Shown: positions 1 through 7,606 of the stretch, piece by piece
Numbering within the stretch: the first letter of the stretch is position 1
Layout of the letters: each line of letters starts with the position of its first letter
Origin: JAYEIA01 sp964472505
GTDB taxonomy: Bacteria > Bacteroidota > Bacteroidia > Bacteroidales > JAADGE01
DNA length: 16,677 nt
NCBI GenBank assembly: GCA_964472505.1
Contig: CAYYQW010000079.1
Location: 1-16,677, forward strand
Direction: 5' to 3'
Translations under genes and position numbers: made by a program
Notes under the pieces: model-generated
The model's database searches: none
What the model saw: the letters and a program-made list of their open reading frames with translations, nothing else
What the model was told of the DNA's origin: nothing

Positions 1-1560
1 TGGCGCCGGCATTTGGAGCAGATTCCTAATTTGAATTTTTGGCAGGATACCGTTACAGATATCACATTCAAAGACAATATACTATCCGGTGTTCAAACCG
101 GAAGCGGTATATCTTTTACCGCTAAATCCGTAGTGCTTACGGCAGGTACTTTTTTGAACGGTTTAATGCATATCGGGAAGGTTCAAATTCCCGGAGGACG
201 CGCCTCTGAGAAAGCTTCAGACGGACTTTCTGATATATTACTTAAACGTAAGATTCCGGTAAAAAGAATGAAGACCGGAACTTCGGCCAGACTTGACGGC
301 AGAACGATTGATTTTGACAAGCTTCAGGTACAGGAACGTGAAGCAGAACCGCCCAAGTTTTCTTTTTTACCGAATGTAAAAAATACACTCAAGCAAAGAG
401 ATTGTTACATTGTATATACAAACAAAACAGTACACAATATTTTAAAAACCGGCTTTTCTGATTCGCCTCTTTTCAATAAAACCATCAAAGGAGCCGGCCC
501 CCGTTATTGTCCCAGTATCGAAGATAAACTGGTAACTTTCGCAGATAAAGATTCTCATTTGCTTTTTCTTGAGCCTGAAGGTACCGATACGGTAGAATAT
601 TATGTGAACGGTTTCTCATCTTCTCTGCCCATACAGGTTCAGGTAAAAGCATTACAAAGCATTCCCGGGCTTGAAAATGTGAAAATTTTCAAGCCGGGTT
701 ATGCGATCGAATATGATTATTTCGATCCAACTTATTTATATAAAACCATGGAATCAAAAATCATACCCGGATTGTATCTTGCCGGTCAGATAAACGGAAC
801 CACGGGATACGAAGAAGCTGCTGCGCAGGGTTTGATTGCAGGAATAAATGCAGCCGGAAAATTAACAGGAAAAGATGAATTTATCTTGCAGCGAGATGAT
901 TCCTATATTGGCGTATTGATTGATGATTTGGTTACAAAAGGCGTGGATGAGCCTTATCGTATGTTTACATCAAGAGCCGAGCACAGAATACTGCTCCGTC
1001 AGGATAATGCCGATCGTCGTTTAACAGAACGTTCATATCAATATGGCTTAGCAACTGAATACCGTTATAAATTACTAAAAAGTAAAGAAGCGCATATTGA
1101 AACCATTGTGAAGTATGTAGAAAATGAAAGCATTGAGCCAAGTTTAATAAATCCCTTGTTAGAGAGGCTTAATTCGGCTCCGGTTAAACAAAAGATGAAA
1201 ATGAAAAAGATTCTTCTTCGTCCTGAGGTTTCTATTAAACATTTGATTGAAGCCGACAGTGCTTTTGCACAATTAGTTTCTGTTATAAAGGAGCGTAAGG
1301 AAGAAATTTTGGACGAAGCGGAGATACTTATAAAATACGAAGGATACATAACTCGAGAACTCGAAAACGCCAAAAAGATGACACGTTTGGAACGCATAGC
1401 CATTCCAAATGATTTTGAATTCAACAAACTTCAGTCTATGAGTACTGAAGCAAGACAAAAATTAAGCAGAATGAAACCAAAAACCATAGGCGAAGCCGGA
1501 AGAATTCCCGGCGTATCCCCTTCGGATATCAATGTACTTTTAGTTTATTTCGGAAGGTAG
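1..1560 (+). CDS. mnmG: tRNA uridine-5-carboxymethylaminomethyl(34) modification enzyme MnmG (GidA), 5'-truncated by window edge
   Basis: This is the FAD-dependent large subunit of the MnmE-MnmG complex, which installs carboxymethylaminomethyl on U34 of several tRNAs. The reading frame is open from base 1 (W-R-R-H-L-E-Q...), so about 100 N-terminal residues, including the FAD-binding GxGxxG, lie outside the window. A TTG at 13 is not the true start. Visible family blocks in order are AGTFLNG, GTSARLDGRTIDF, GPRYCPSIEDK (with the conserved cysteine), FLEPEG, YYVNGFSSSLP, PGYAIEYDYFDP, AGQINGTTGYEEAAAQG and the DEPYRMFTSRAEHR stretch. The C-terminal helical MnmE/tRNA-binding region ends at VLLVYFGR. 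The stop is TAG at 1558-1560. It is followed at once by a 7-bp inverted repeat (1561-1567/1575-1581) that lacks a clear T-run, and then by a parS-like site. mnmG commonly lies near oriC, which fits the parS sites. Confidence 0.97.
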   Translation, partial: WRRHLEQIPNLNFWQDTVTDITFKDNILSGVQTGSGISFTAKSVVLTAGTFLNGLMHIGKVQIPGGRASEKASDGLSDILLKRKIPVKRMKTGTSARLDGRTIDFDKLQVQEREAEPPKFSFLPNVKNTLKQRDCYIVYTNKTVHNILKTGFSDSPLFNKTIKGAGPRYCPSIEDKLVTFADKDSHLLFLEPEGTDTVEYYVNGFSSSLPIQVQVKALQSIPGLENVKIFKPGYAIEYDYFDPTYLYKTMESKIIPGLYLAGQINGTTGYEEAAAQGLIAGINAAGKLTGKDEFILQRDDSYIGVLIDDLVTKGVDEPYRMFTSRAEHRILLRQDNADRRLTERSYQYGLATEYRYKLLKSKEAHIETIVKYVENESIEPSLINPLLERLNSAPVKQKMKMKKILLRPEVSIKHLIEADSAFAQLVSVIKERKEEILDEAEILIKYEGYITRELENAKKMTRLERIAIPNDFEFNKLQSMSTEARQKLSRMKPKTIGEAGRIPGVSPSDINVLLVYFGR

Positions 1561-1562
1561 AT

Positions 1563-1630
1563 TTAACGAATTTTGTTAAATCCCTTATGTAATAAAGCTT
1601 TAAGTTCGTGTTCCACGTGGAACAAATTTT
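1563..1630 (+). repeat. 68-bp diverged direct repeat, copy 1 (parS module before ade)
   Basis: The mnmG-ade spacer aligns without gaps to the ade-uvrC spacer (3281-3348). Both start with TTAACGAATTT. Both share AACCCTT-like and AATAAA patches at equal offsets. Both have the parS palindrome exactly 46 bases after the first T, then AATTTT. My hand count is about 50 identities in 68 positions. The constant offset indicates common descent, not just two copies of a protein-binding site. Confidence 0.7.
1609..1624. other. parS centromere-like site 1
   Basis: TGTTCCACGTGGAACA is a perfect 16-bp palindrome. The best-known bacterial parS consensus is TGTTNCACGTGAAACA, and this site is the fully symmetric variant of it. 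ParB loads on such sites and spreads from them as a CTP-dependent clamp to organise and segregate the origin region. The site lies in the intergenic spacer 33 bases before the ade start. parA and parB are not in the window. The identity is inferred from the sequence match alone. Confidence 0.8.
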
Positions 1631-1656
1631 AGTTAAACTTTAACTTTATTTTAAAG

Positions 1657-3273
1657 ATGAATATTTCAGGAAAAATAGTAGATCCGCACTCAAAAACTAT
1701 TTACAAAGGACGCTTAAATATACAAGACGGAAAAATAATTTCCATTGAAAAAACAGACCATGTTGAAGACCTTTATATCTTTCCGGGAATGGTAGATTCT
1801 CATGTGCATATTGAGAGTTCAATGCTTACACCCCGAAACTTTGCCAAACTGGCATTGAAGCACGGAACAATCGCCGCCATTGCCGATCCGCATGAAATAG
1901 CTAATGTAATGGGTAAAGAGGGAATAGAGTATATGATTTCAGACGCAAAGAACAGTCCTTTGAAGTTTTATTTTGGAATTCCTTCCTGCGTGCCGGCAAC
2001 TCCCTTTGAGAACTCCGGTGGACATATTGATTCAGCGGATGTTGCTCAACTTCTCGCAAAGAAAGAAGTGGTTTGTTTGGCCGAAATGATGAATTTTCCG
2101 GGCGTATTGAACCAAGATCCGGAAGTTATGGCAAAGCTTTCTGCCGCTGCTAAGTTTAATAAACCTGTTGACGGACATGCTCCCGGTCTTTCCGGAGCTG
2201 AACTTTTAGCCTATATTGAAGCAGGAATAAGTACCGATCATGAAGCAGTAAGCATTAAAGAAGCTGAGGAGAAAATACAAAAAGGAATGATCATTCAAAT
2301 CAGAGAGGGTAGTGCAGCTAAAGATTTCGATACACTAATTCCCCTGATAAGCAAATACCCGGATCGACTTATGTTTTGTACCGACGATTCACATCCGGAT
2401 ACTCTGAAACAACAACACATACTTCACTTAGTGAAACGAGGCCTAAACTTAGGCTTTAAGCTTTTTGATTTACTTCAGGCAGCAATTTTAACACCAAAAG
2501 AGCATTATAATCTGACGATAGGTACATTGCAAATTAATGACCCGGCCGACTTTATTGTGCTGAAAGACCTTAATGACTTTAAGGTGCAGGAGGTTTATAT
2601 TGGCGGAGTATCGGTAACGGATGATAAATCAAAAGAAACTACAATTACGCATACTTACTTTAATCGCTTTAATGCTCAAGCCATAAATTTAAGTATGTTG
2701 AAAGTAAAAAATGAAGGTGATCGTATAAGAGTTATTAATGCAAAGGATCGAGAGCTTTATACAAAGGAAAGTATTCAAATAACAGACTCCGGCAGTCCTT
2801 ATGTAGAGTCAGATATTTCAAGAGATATCCTTAAACTGATAGTTTTAAGCAGATACCACAAAGCCAAGCCACAAGTGGCTTTTATAAACGGTTTTGGTCT
2901 TAAGCGCGGAGCCATTGCATCAAGTATCGCACACGACAGTCATAATATAATAGCTTTAGGCGCTGATGATAAATCTATCGTGCAGGCAGTAAATAAACTG
3001 ATTGAAAACAAAGGTGGTCTGGCTGTATGTTCTAATGGAGAATGTAGTTCAGTACAACTTGAAATAGCCGGTTTAATGTCTAATGAAAAACCCGATAAGC
3101 TTATTGAATCCTACCTTAACTTAAAGCATAAGGTTAAAGATTTGGGATGCATACAGGAAAGCCCTTTTATGACTTTATCCTTTATGGCATTACCCGTAAT
3201 TCCTGAATTGAAATTAACGGACGCCGGATTATTTGATGTTAATACGATGACTTTTACAAAACTTTTTGTGTGA
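1657..3273 (+). CDS. ade: Adenine deaminase (AdeC type, amidohydrolase superfamily)
   Basis: It hydrolyses adenine to hypoxanthine and ammonia in cytosolic purine salvage. The 538-aa length fits the COG1001 adenine deaminase family. A short N-terminal beta domain leads to FPGMVDSHVHIESS, where H49 and H51 are the HxH metal ligands of the amidohydrolase barrel. ADPHEIANVMG, a conserved GHAPGLSG block, STDHE and the metal-site TDDSHPD follow. The C-terminal adenine-deaminase domain carries NGFGLKRGAIASSIAHDSHN and ends with FMTLSFMALPVIPELKLTDAGLFDV. The start is ATG at 1657, with A-rich sequence but no clear ribosome-binding site, which is usual in Bacteroidota. The gene is bracketed by the two parS-bearing repeats. 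From memory, many Bacteroidales have apt, another adenine-salvage gene, between mnmG and uvrC, so ade may be a functional substitute here. Confidence 0.95.
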   Translation: MNISGKIVDPHSKTIYKGRLNIQDGKIISIEKTDHVEDLYIFPGMVDSHVHIESSMLTPRNFAKLALKHGTIAAIADPHEIANVMGKEGIEYMISDAKNSPLKFYFGIPSCVPATPFENSGGHIDSADVAQLLAKKEVVCLAEMMNFPGVLNQDPEVMAKLSAAAKFNKPVDGHAPGLSGAELLAYIEAGISTDHEAVSIKEAEEKIQKGMIIQIREGSAAKDFDTLIPLISKYPDRLMFCTDDSHPDTLKQQHILHLVKRGLNLGFKLFDLLQAAILTPKEHYNLTIGTLQINDPADFIVLKDLNDFKVQEVYIGGVSVTDDKSKETTITHTYFNRFNAQAINLSMLKVKNEGDRIRVINAKDRELYTKESIQITDSGSPYVESDISRDILKLIVLSRYHKAKPQVAFINGFGLKRGAIASSIAHDSHNIIALGADDKSIVQAVNKLIENKGGLAVCSNGECSSVQLEIAGLMSNEKPDKLIESYLNLKHKVKDLGCIQESPFMTLSFMALPVIPELKLTDAGLFDVNTMTFTKLFV

Positions 3274-3280
3274 ACACTTA

Positions 3281-3348
3281 TTAACGAATTTATCAGAAAC
3301 CCTTTAAAAATAAACAATTCAGACTTTGTTCCACGTGGAACAAATTTT
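3281..3348 (+). repeat. 68-bp diverged direct repeat, copy 2 (parS module before uvrC)
   Basis: This is the second copy of the module at 1563-1630. It has TTAACGAATTT at its left end, the parS palindrome at offset 46 and AATTTT at its right end. It starts 7 bases after the ade stop codon and ends 8 bases before the preferred uvrC ATG, so it fills the whole spacer. Confidence 0.7.
3327..3342. other. parS centromere-like site 2
   Basis: TGTTCCACGTGGAACA is identical to the site at 1609-1624 and lies 1,718 bases further on. It sits just upstream of the uvrC ATG. Because it is palindromic and lacks an in-frame stop, it can be misread as the coding start of uvrC: a TTG at 3326 would give M-F-H-V-E-Q. 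No third CACGTG-centred copy was seen in the window. Confidence 0.8.
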
Positions 3349-3355
3349 TACAAAT

Positions 3356-5173
3356 ATGAATAGTAATATAAAAGAATCATTAAAAAATTTACCACACAAA
3401 CCCGGTATTTATAAATTCTTTGACAGGAAAGGCAAAATAATATATGTCGGAAAAGCAAAGGATTTGAAACGTCGTGTATCTTCTTATTTTCATAAAAAAC
3501 ATGACCGATATAAGACAAAAGTTCTGGTAAAAAACACAGTTAGATTGGAGCATTTTGTGGTAGATACAGAAACCGATGCCCTTTTGTTGGAAAATAATTT
3601 AATAAAAAAGCACCGTCCCAGATACAATGTACTGCTTAAAGACGATAAAAGCTATCCGTTTATTTGTATAAAAAATGAGAAATTTCCAAGAGTGTTTCAA
3701 ACTCGAAATCCTGTAAAAGACGGCTCTTTGTATTTCGGGCCTTACACATCTATATACATGGTAAGGACACTGCTTAAATTATTTAAAAAAATATTTAAAC
3801 TGCGCACTTGTAAATATAATCTTTCAGAGGAGAACATCGCTCAAAAAAAATTTAAAGTGTGTTTAGAATATCATATAGGTAACTGTCTTGCTCCCTGCGT
3901 GGGAGAACAGACGGAAGAAGATTACAACAGACAGATAACTCAGATTCAACATATTTTGAAAGGAAATTTGAAGCCTGTACTTCTTTACCTGGAAGAGCGG
4001 ATGAACCAACATGTCAAAGCATTGGAGTTTGAAGCAGCTGCTGAAGTTAAAGAACAGTTGGATTCTCTCAAAAACTATGAAAGCCGCTCTACGGTGGTTA
4101 GTACCAAAATTGGTAATATCGATGTTTTTAATGTAGTAACAGACGAGAAATTTGCCTATGTTAATTTATTAAAAGTGGCAAACGGTGCCATTATTCAGAT
4201 ACATAATACAGAAATTAGAATGGGCATTGATGATGATTTGAAGGATGTATTACTGCTCGCAGTTACCGATATTATACATTCAAAGATGGCCGGTTTTACA
4301 AATGCTGATGAAATCGTAGTGCCCTTTAGTATTAACTATCCTTTTCCCAATGTAAAAGTTACGGTTCCCAAAATAGGGGATAAGAAAAAACTGTTAGAGC
4401 TCTCCGAGAAAAATTTAAAATATTACAAGGCCGAAAGAATAAAAAACAGAAATTTAACCGATCCGCACAGACACACAAAACGAATTCTTAAACAAATAAA
4501 AAAAGATTTAAGGCTTTCGGAGCTTCCGGTACATATAGAATGTTTTGATAATTCTAACATACAAGGAACAAATCCGGTTTCTGCTTGCGTGGTTTTCAAA
4601 AATACGCGACCTTCTAAAAAGGATTACAGAAAGTTCAATATTAAAACCGTTGATAAACCCGATGATTTTGCGAGTATGTATGAAGTGGTGTACAGACGTT
4701 ATAAGCGTTTAGTTGAAGAGGATAAAAGTTTGCCGCAACTAATCATTATAGACGGAGGAAAAGGACAACTTAGTGCCGCATACAAAGCTCTTAAAGAATT
4801 GAATTTGCAGCATGAAATTGCAGTTATCGGAATTGCCAAACGCTTGGAAGAAATTTTTTTTCCCGGTGATAAATTGCCTTTATATCTTGATAAAAATTCT
4901 GAGAGTTTAAAAGTTATTCAGCACGCCCGGAATGAGGCGCATCGTTTTAGTATCGATTTTCACAGAACAAAGCGATCCGGAAATTTTATAAAATCAGAAC
5001 TTGAAAATATTCGGGGAGTAGGGCCTAAAACTGTTTCGAGATTAATTTCACATTTTGGAAGCGTGCAAAGTATTAAAAATTCAAAGGAAAATGAGCTTGG
5101 TGAAATTGTCGGGGAAAAACGGGCTAAAATTATCAAAAATTACTTTAATTCAGCCGAAAATAATACAAAATAA
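3356..5173 (+). CDS. uvrC: Excinuclease ABC subunit C (UvrC)
   Basis: UvrC makes the dual incisions of UvrABC nucleotide excision repair. The protein is 605 aa from the ATG at 3356. The N-terminal GIY-YIG nuclease is clear: LPHKPGIYKFFD, then YVGKAKDLKRRVSSYF. A cysteine-bearing region (CKYNLSEENIAQKKFKVCLEYHIGNCLAPC) comes next. It is followed by a UVR-type UvrB-binding segment (LEFEAAAEVKEQLDSL) and the RNase H-like 5' nuclease (ECFDNSNIQGTNPV, LIIIDGGKGQLSAA, GIAKRLEEIFFPGD, NEAHRFSIDFHR). Tandem helix-hairpin-helix motifs end the protein (LENIRGVGPKTVSRLISHFGS). An in-frame TTG at 3326 would add ten residues encoded mostly by the parS site. I prefer the ATG because UvrC normally begins a few residues before the LKNLPHKPGIY motif. 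uvrC converges on rnpA, with 124 bases between and no terminator seen in that gap. Confidence 0.97.
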   Translation: MNSNIKESLKNLPHKPGIYKFFDRKGKIIYVGKAKDLKRRVSSYFHKKHDRYKTKVLVKNTVRLEHFVVDTETDALLLENNLIKKHRPRYNVLLKDDKSYPFICIKNEKFPRVFQTRNPVKDGSLYFGPYTSIYMVRTLLKLFKKIFKLRTCKYNLSEENIAQKKFKVCLEYHIGNCLAPCVGEQTEEDYNRQITQIQHILKGNLKPVLLYLEERMNQHVKALEFEAAAEVKEQLDSLKNYESRSTVVSTKIGNIDVFNVVTDEKFAYVNLLKVANGAIIQIHNTEIRMGIDDDLKDVLLLAVTDIIHSKMAGFTNADEIVVPFSINYPFPNVKVTVPKIGDKKKLLELSEKNLKYYKAERIKNRNLTDPHRHTKRILKQIKKDLRLSELPVHIECFDNSNIQGTNPVSACVVFKNTRPSKKDYRKFNIKTVDKPDDFASMYEVVYRRYKRLVEEDKSLPQLIIIDGGKGQLSAAYKALKELNLQHEIAVIGIAKRLEEIFFPGDKLPLYLDKNSESLKVIQHARNEAHRFSIDFHRTKRSGNFIKSELENIRGVGPKTVSRLISHFGSVQSIKNSKENELGEIVGEKRAKIIKNYFNSAENNTK

Positions 5174-5297
5174 GATAGTCTATAATTATTTATATATCAG
5201 ATAGTAAGCTTTTAAAATACCTTGAATTAACCCGCCGAGAATTGCTTAAAAACACCGAGCCTGTATAATGGTGAGTTATAGGTAAAACAGAAGGGGA

Positions 5298-5693
5298 TTA
5301 TTTTGTGGGAATAGAATCAATTTTGGAAGAAATTTTGTTTAAAACTGAATTTATTTCCATAGAGCAAAATTCGGATGAAGGAATCTTTTTGGATTGCCAT
5401 ATAAAAAACACTTGTAAAGTATAGTTTGAATTTTTCATTTCCTCTGTTAAAAGATGTTTTTGTAAACGAATACTTTCTTTCAACCTTCTTTTTATTAAAT
5501 TCCGGTCAACAGCTTTAGGTATGTTTTTTTTAGGTACCGAAATTCCGATTTCAATATTGGGTTTAGGCCTTTTTACTTTTAAAGCTACGGTTTGAATATT
5601 TCCATAAAAAAAATATTTCCCGTCTGCAAACAGACGGGAAATATTTTTCTTTCCTCGCATTCTTTCATTTTTTCCGAATGAATACTTTTTCAT
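5298..5693 (-). CDS. rnpA: Ribonuclease P protein component (RnpA)
   Basis: RnpA is the protein cofactor that helps the RNase P ribozyme bind and trim pre-tRNA 5' leaders. The protein is 131 aa and basic, slightly longer than the usual 110-125. The N-terminus is F6-x3-E10-R11-M, the usual opening. The family signature VDRNLIKRRLKES spans residues 62-74 and holds the RNR box that contacts the RNA. SVPKK precedes it, as expected. The start is ATG at 5693, five bases after the hemD stop, so the two genes are probably cotranscribed. There is no dnaA or rpmH next door, unlike the classic rpmH-rnpA arrangement. Codons 16-29 are embedded in an 18-bp perfect hairpin (see the separate entry). Confidence 0.95.
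   Translation of the reverse strand: MKKYSFGKNERMRGKKNISRLFADGKYFFYGNIQTVALKVKRPKPNIEIGISVPKKNIPKAVDRNLIKRRLKESIRLQKHLLTEEMKNSNYTLQVFFIWQSKKIPSSEFCSMEINSVLNKISSKIDSIPTK
5609..5648 (-). terminator. Perfect 18-bp terminator-like hairpin inside the rnpA coding sequence
   Basis: The arms 5609-5626 and 5631-5648 are exact reverse complements around a four-base loop (CAAA on the plus strand). The core is ATTTCCCGTCTG/CAGACGGGAAAT. On the minus (rnpA) strand the right arm runs into eight consecutive T. On the plus strand the stem also ends in a run of T, so it resembles a bidirectional intrinsic terminator. It covers rnpA residues K16-F29. The hairpin is read directly from the sequence. A regulatory role, either attenuation of rnpA or ending the convergent uvrC transcript, is inference. 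Confidence 0.55.
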
Positions 5694-5698
5694 TCGTT

Positions 5699-6442
5699 TT
5701 ATTTTTTATTTTGTTTGATGTATAATTCTATAGCTCTTGACATTGAAGGAGCCTCCGGGGTAGGAGCCATTATATCTAAGTTAAGCTTACTTTTTTTAAC
5801 GGCTTCTGTTGTTGACGTTCCGAATGCAGCAATTTTTGTATTATTTTGTTTAAAATCCGGAAAATTTTCAAACAAAGAATTAATACCTGCGGGACTAAAG
5901 AAAGCGAGAACATCGTAGTTCACTTCAGCCAGATCCGATAAGTCTGAACTAACGGTTTTAAACATGATGGCTTTAGTGAAAGCAAATTTTTTAGCTTTTA
6001 GCTTGTTGGCAATATGCGGCTTATGAATGTCAGCTACGGGCAATAAAAATTTTTCATTTCTGTTTTTCATCAGCAAGTCCATGATGTCATCAATGGTTCG
6101 CTCTCCAAAAAATATCTTGCGTTTTCTGTAGGTAATGTATTTTTGCAAATACATGGCAATGGTTTCGGTAAGGCAAAAAAACTTCATTGAAGTGGGAATG
6201 TTAATCCGCATTTCTTCAGCTAATCTAAAATAGTTATCCACCGCTGTTTTGCTGGTTAAAATAACCGCTGAATGTTCCAACAGATTAACTTTTTGTTTTC
6301 TGAATTCCTTTAAACTTACACCAACTACCTCAATAAAACTTCTGAAATCAATTTTTAAATTGTGTTTTTTTGCCAGATCAAAATATGGAGACCTGTCGTT
6401 TTTCGGCGCAGGTTGCGAAATAAGAATACTTTTAATTTTCAC
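5699..6442 (-). CDS. hemD: Uroporphyrinogen-III synthase (HemD)
   Basis: HemD closes hydroxymethylbilane to uroporphyrinogen III with inversion of ring D, in tetrapyrrole synthesis. HemD sequences are very divergent, but this 247-aa protein shows the Bacteroidota pattern. It has an N-terminal ILISQPAP and a first-domain VILTSKTAVDNYF. It then has FFSPAGINSLFENFPDF, IAAFGTSTTEAV and a closing APTPEAPSMSRAIELYI, the family's usual two-domain layout. The start is GTG (6440-6442). No in-frame ATG lies nearby upstream, and this position gives the expected N-terminus. It lies 39 bases after the DUF4271 gene and 5 bases before rnpA, which suggests one operon. No other haem genes are in the window. 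Confidence 0.9.
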   Translation of the reverse strand: MKIKSILISQPAPKNDRSPYFDLAKKHNLKIDFRSFIEVVGVSLKEFRKQKVNLLEHSAVILTSKTAVDNYFRLAEEMRINIPTSMKFFCLTETIAMYLQKYITYRKRKIFFGERTIDDIMDLLMKNRNEKFLLPVADIHKPHIANKLKAKKFAFTKAIMFKTVSSDLSDLAEVNYDVLAFFSPAGINSLFENFPDFKQNNTKIAAFGTSTTEAVKKSKLNLDIMAPTPEAPSMSRAIELYIKQNKK

Positions 6443-6481
6443 AACTGTTTTTTTTGAGTTTTTTATAAATTCAATTTCCTT

Positions 6482-7351
6482 TTATTGTGCAGTATAGAGC
6501 TTTATTATAATAAGCAAGGGTACTGCTTCAAGGGCGCAAAGATACAAAAACAAGTAGTAAAAACGAAGTTTGTTCAAATAATTTATGTATATATATTTTG
6601 TTATTTTAATAAGATAGCTCAAGAACAGCAAGCTTAAGCCCGCATACAAGAGTACTTCATTTAATATGCCCGAAACCGGATATTGAGCTGCTGCCGTCAG
6701 AAAAAGCGGTATTGATATTCCCGTAATGTGAATATCCAGTGTTTTATTATACTGAAGAAAACTTATGTCTTCAAAAATGTAAAAAAGCGTATGGTTGATG
6801 ATTTTAAATAAGGCTATTGAAATGAGTACGAACAGACCAATCACAAAGCCGGTATAAATGAATTCTAAACCGAATATTTCGATATCAAAATATTGCAGAG
6901 CCTGTGTTACAAAAATGCTCAAGCCCACTAAAAACATAATATAAAAACTCGTTTCAATTAGTTTTCTTGCGCTTCCGGTTTCTTTAATTACGGAACTTCT
7001 GTATTGAATCATCCTAAGCATTGGGGTATCTAAGCTGACGTTCAGTACATTTCGTATCAAAGCCATAATTATAAAGCCCAGAAATATCATGATTAATAAT
7101 AGGTTATCCGTTGAGTTACTAACGGCAGTTTCTTTTATTATATTAATTTCCTGCGGTTCATAGCTTAATTCGCTGAACAATTGTTCGTTTAGGGGTATTT
7201 CATCCGATGATTTATATATGTAAGCGGTATCTTTTGAAAATACGATGCTTTCAAACACATGAGTCTTAAGCGCTGTACTGTCTGTTGAGGTCGATTTATG
7301 CTGAAAAATTTGATAAGCCGGCATAGCCATTTCATTTATAGTTTGAAGCAA
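6482..7351 (-). CDS. DUF4271 integral membrane protein
   Basis: This is a membrane protein of unknown function, of the DUF4271 family found beside hemD in many Bacteroidota. A soluble N-terminal stretch of about 70 residues precedes roughly six membrane segments: LLLIMIFLGFIIMALI, SFYIMFLVGLSIFVTQAL, YTGFVIGLFVLISIALF, the region around ISIPLFLTAAA, LLYAGLSLLFLSYLI and YYLFLYLCALEAVPLLIII. The last of these is the family hallmark (FYLxLYxCxLExxP). The start is uncertain. TTG at 7351 gives 289 aa and ATG at 7330 gives 282. The frame stays open upstream to a TAA at 7388-7390 and encodes a hydrophobic, signal-like stretch (FSIFTCYVLFLL) with no ATG, GTG or TTG before it. It heads the minus-strand cluster with hemD and rnpA. 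The pairing suggests a link to haem supply or the envelope, but that is speculation. Confidence 0.85.
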   Translation of the reverse strand: MLQTINEMAMPAYQIFQHKSTSTDSTALKTHVFESIVFSKDTAYIYKSSDEIPLNEQLFSELSYEPQEINIIKETAVSNSTDNLLLIMIFLGFIIMALIRNVLNVSLDTPMLRMIQYRSSVIKETGSARKLIETSFYIMFLVGLSIFVTQALQYFDIEIFGLEFIYTGFVIGLFVLISIALFKIINHTLFYIFEDISFLQYNKTLDIHITGISIPLFLTAAAQYPVSGILNEVLLYAGLSLLFLSYLIKITKYIYINYLNKLRFYYLFLYLCALEAVPLLIIIKLYTAQ

Positions 7352-7520
7352 AAATAATACATAGCACGTAAAAATACTAAACTTTGTTTATGCAGCGATT
7401 CTACTCTCGGGAAGGGCAAGGGGTGGATAAGAAAACGACTGAATAATACAGAATGTCATTCATTGCTGTTTAACACTGATTTATTTAAAAAATATGAATA
7501 ATAGATGAAAGACAATTTTC

Positions 7521-7552
7521 TTGTTTTATTTATAATTTTCTGCGTACTTTAG
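7521..7552 (+). promoter_or_regulatory. Candidate promoter for the acyl-CoA dehydrogenase gene
   Basis: TTG at 7521-7523 is followed after 21 bases by TACTTTAG at 7545-7552, one mismatch from the Bacteroidota -7 consensus TAnnTTTG. This predicts a start near 7558 and a leader of about 50 bases. The rest of the 255-base divergent gap (7352-7606) holds a short G-rich patch near 7408-7426 and nothing I can name. Confidence 0.35.
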
Positions 7553-7606
7553 GTTCTGTTTCATTCTAAACACAAACAAGTACATATAATTCAAAAATAC
7601 AAAAAG

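Noticed and set aside
1065..1458. Two minus-strand open frames (120 and 61 aa) inside mnmG
   Set aside because: They lie antisense to strongly conserved MnmG sequence, resemble no family, and are rich in Ser/Phe/Ile as expected from antisense of a coding frame.
1561..1581. ATTTAAC/GTTAAAT inverted repeat after mnmG as an intrinsic terminator
   Set aside because: The stem is only 7 bp, AT-rich, and is followed by CCCTTATG instead of a T-run.
5174..5297. A gene remnant between uvrC and rnpA
   Set aside because: The 124 bases have stops in the frames inspected and no recognisable protein motif. No hairpin-plus-T-run was found either.
7400..7430. G-rich patch in the divergent gap as a mobile-element remnant
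   Set aside because: No terminal inverted repeats, target-site duplication or coding remnant could be seen around it.
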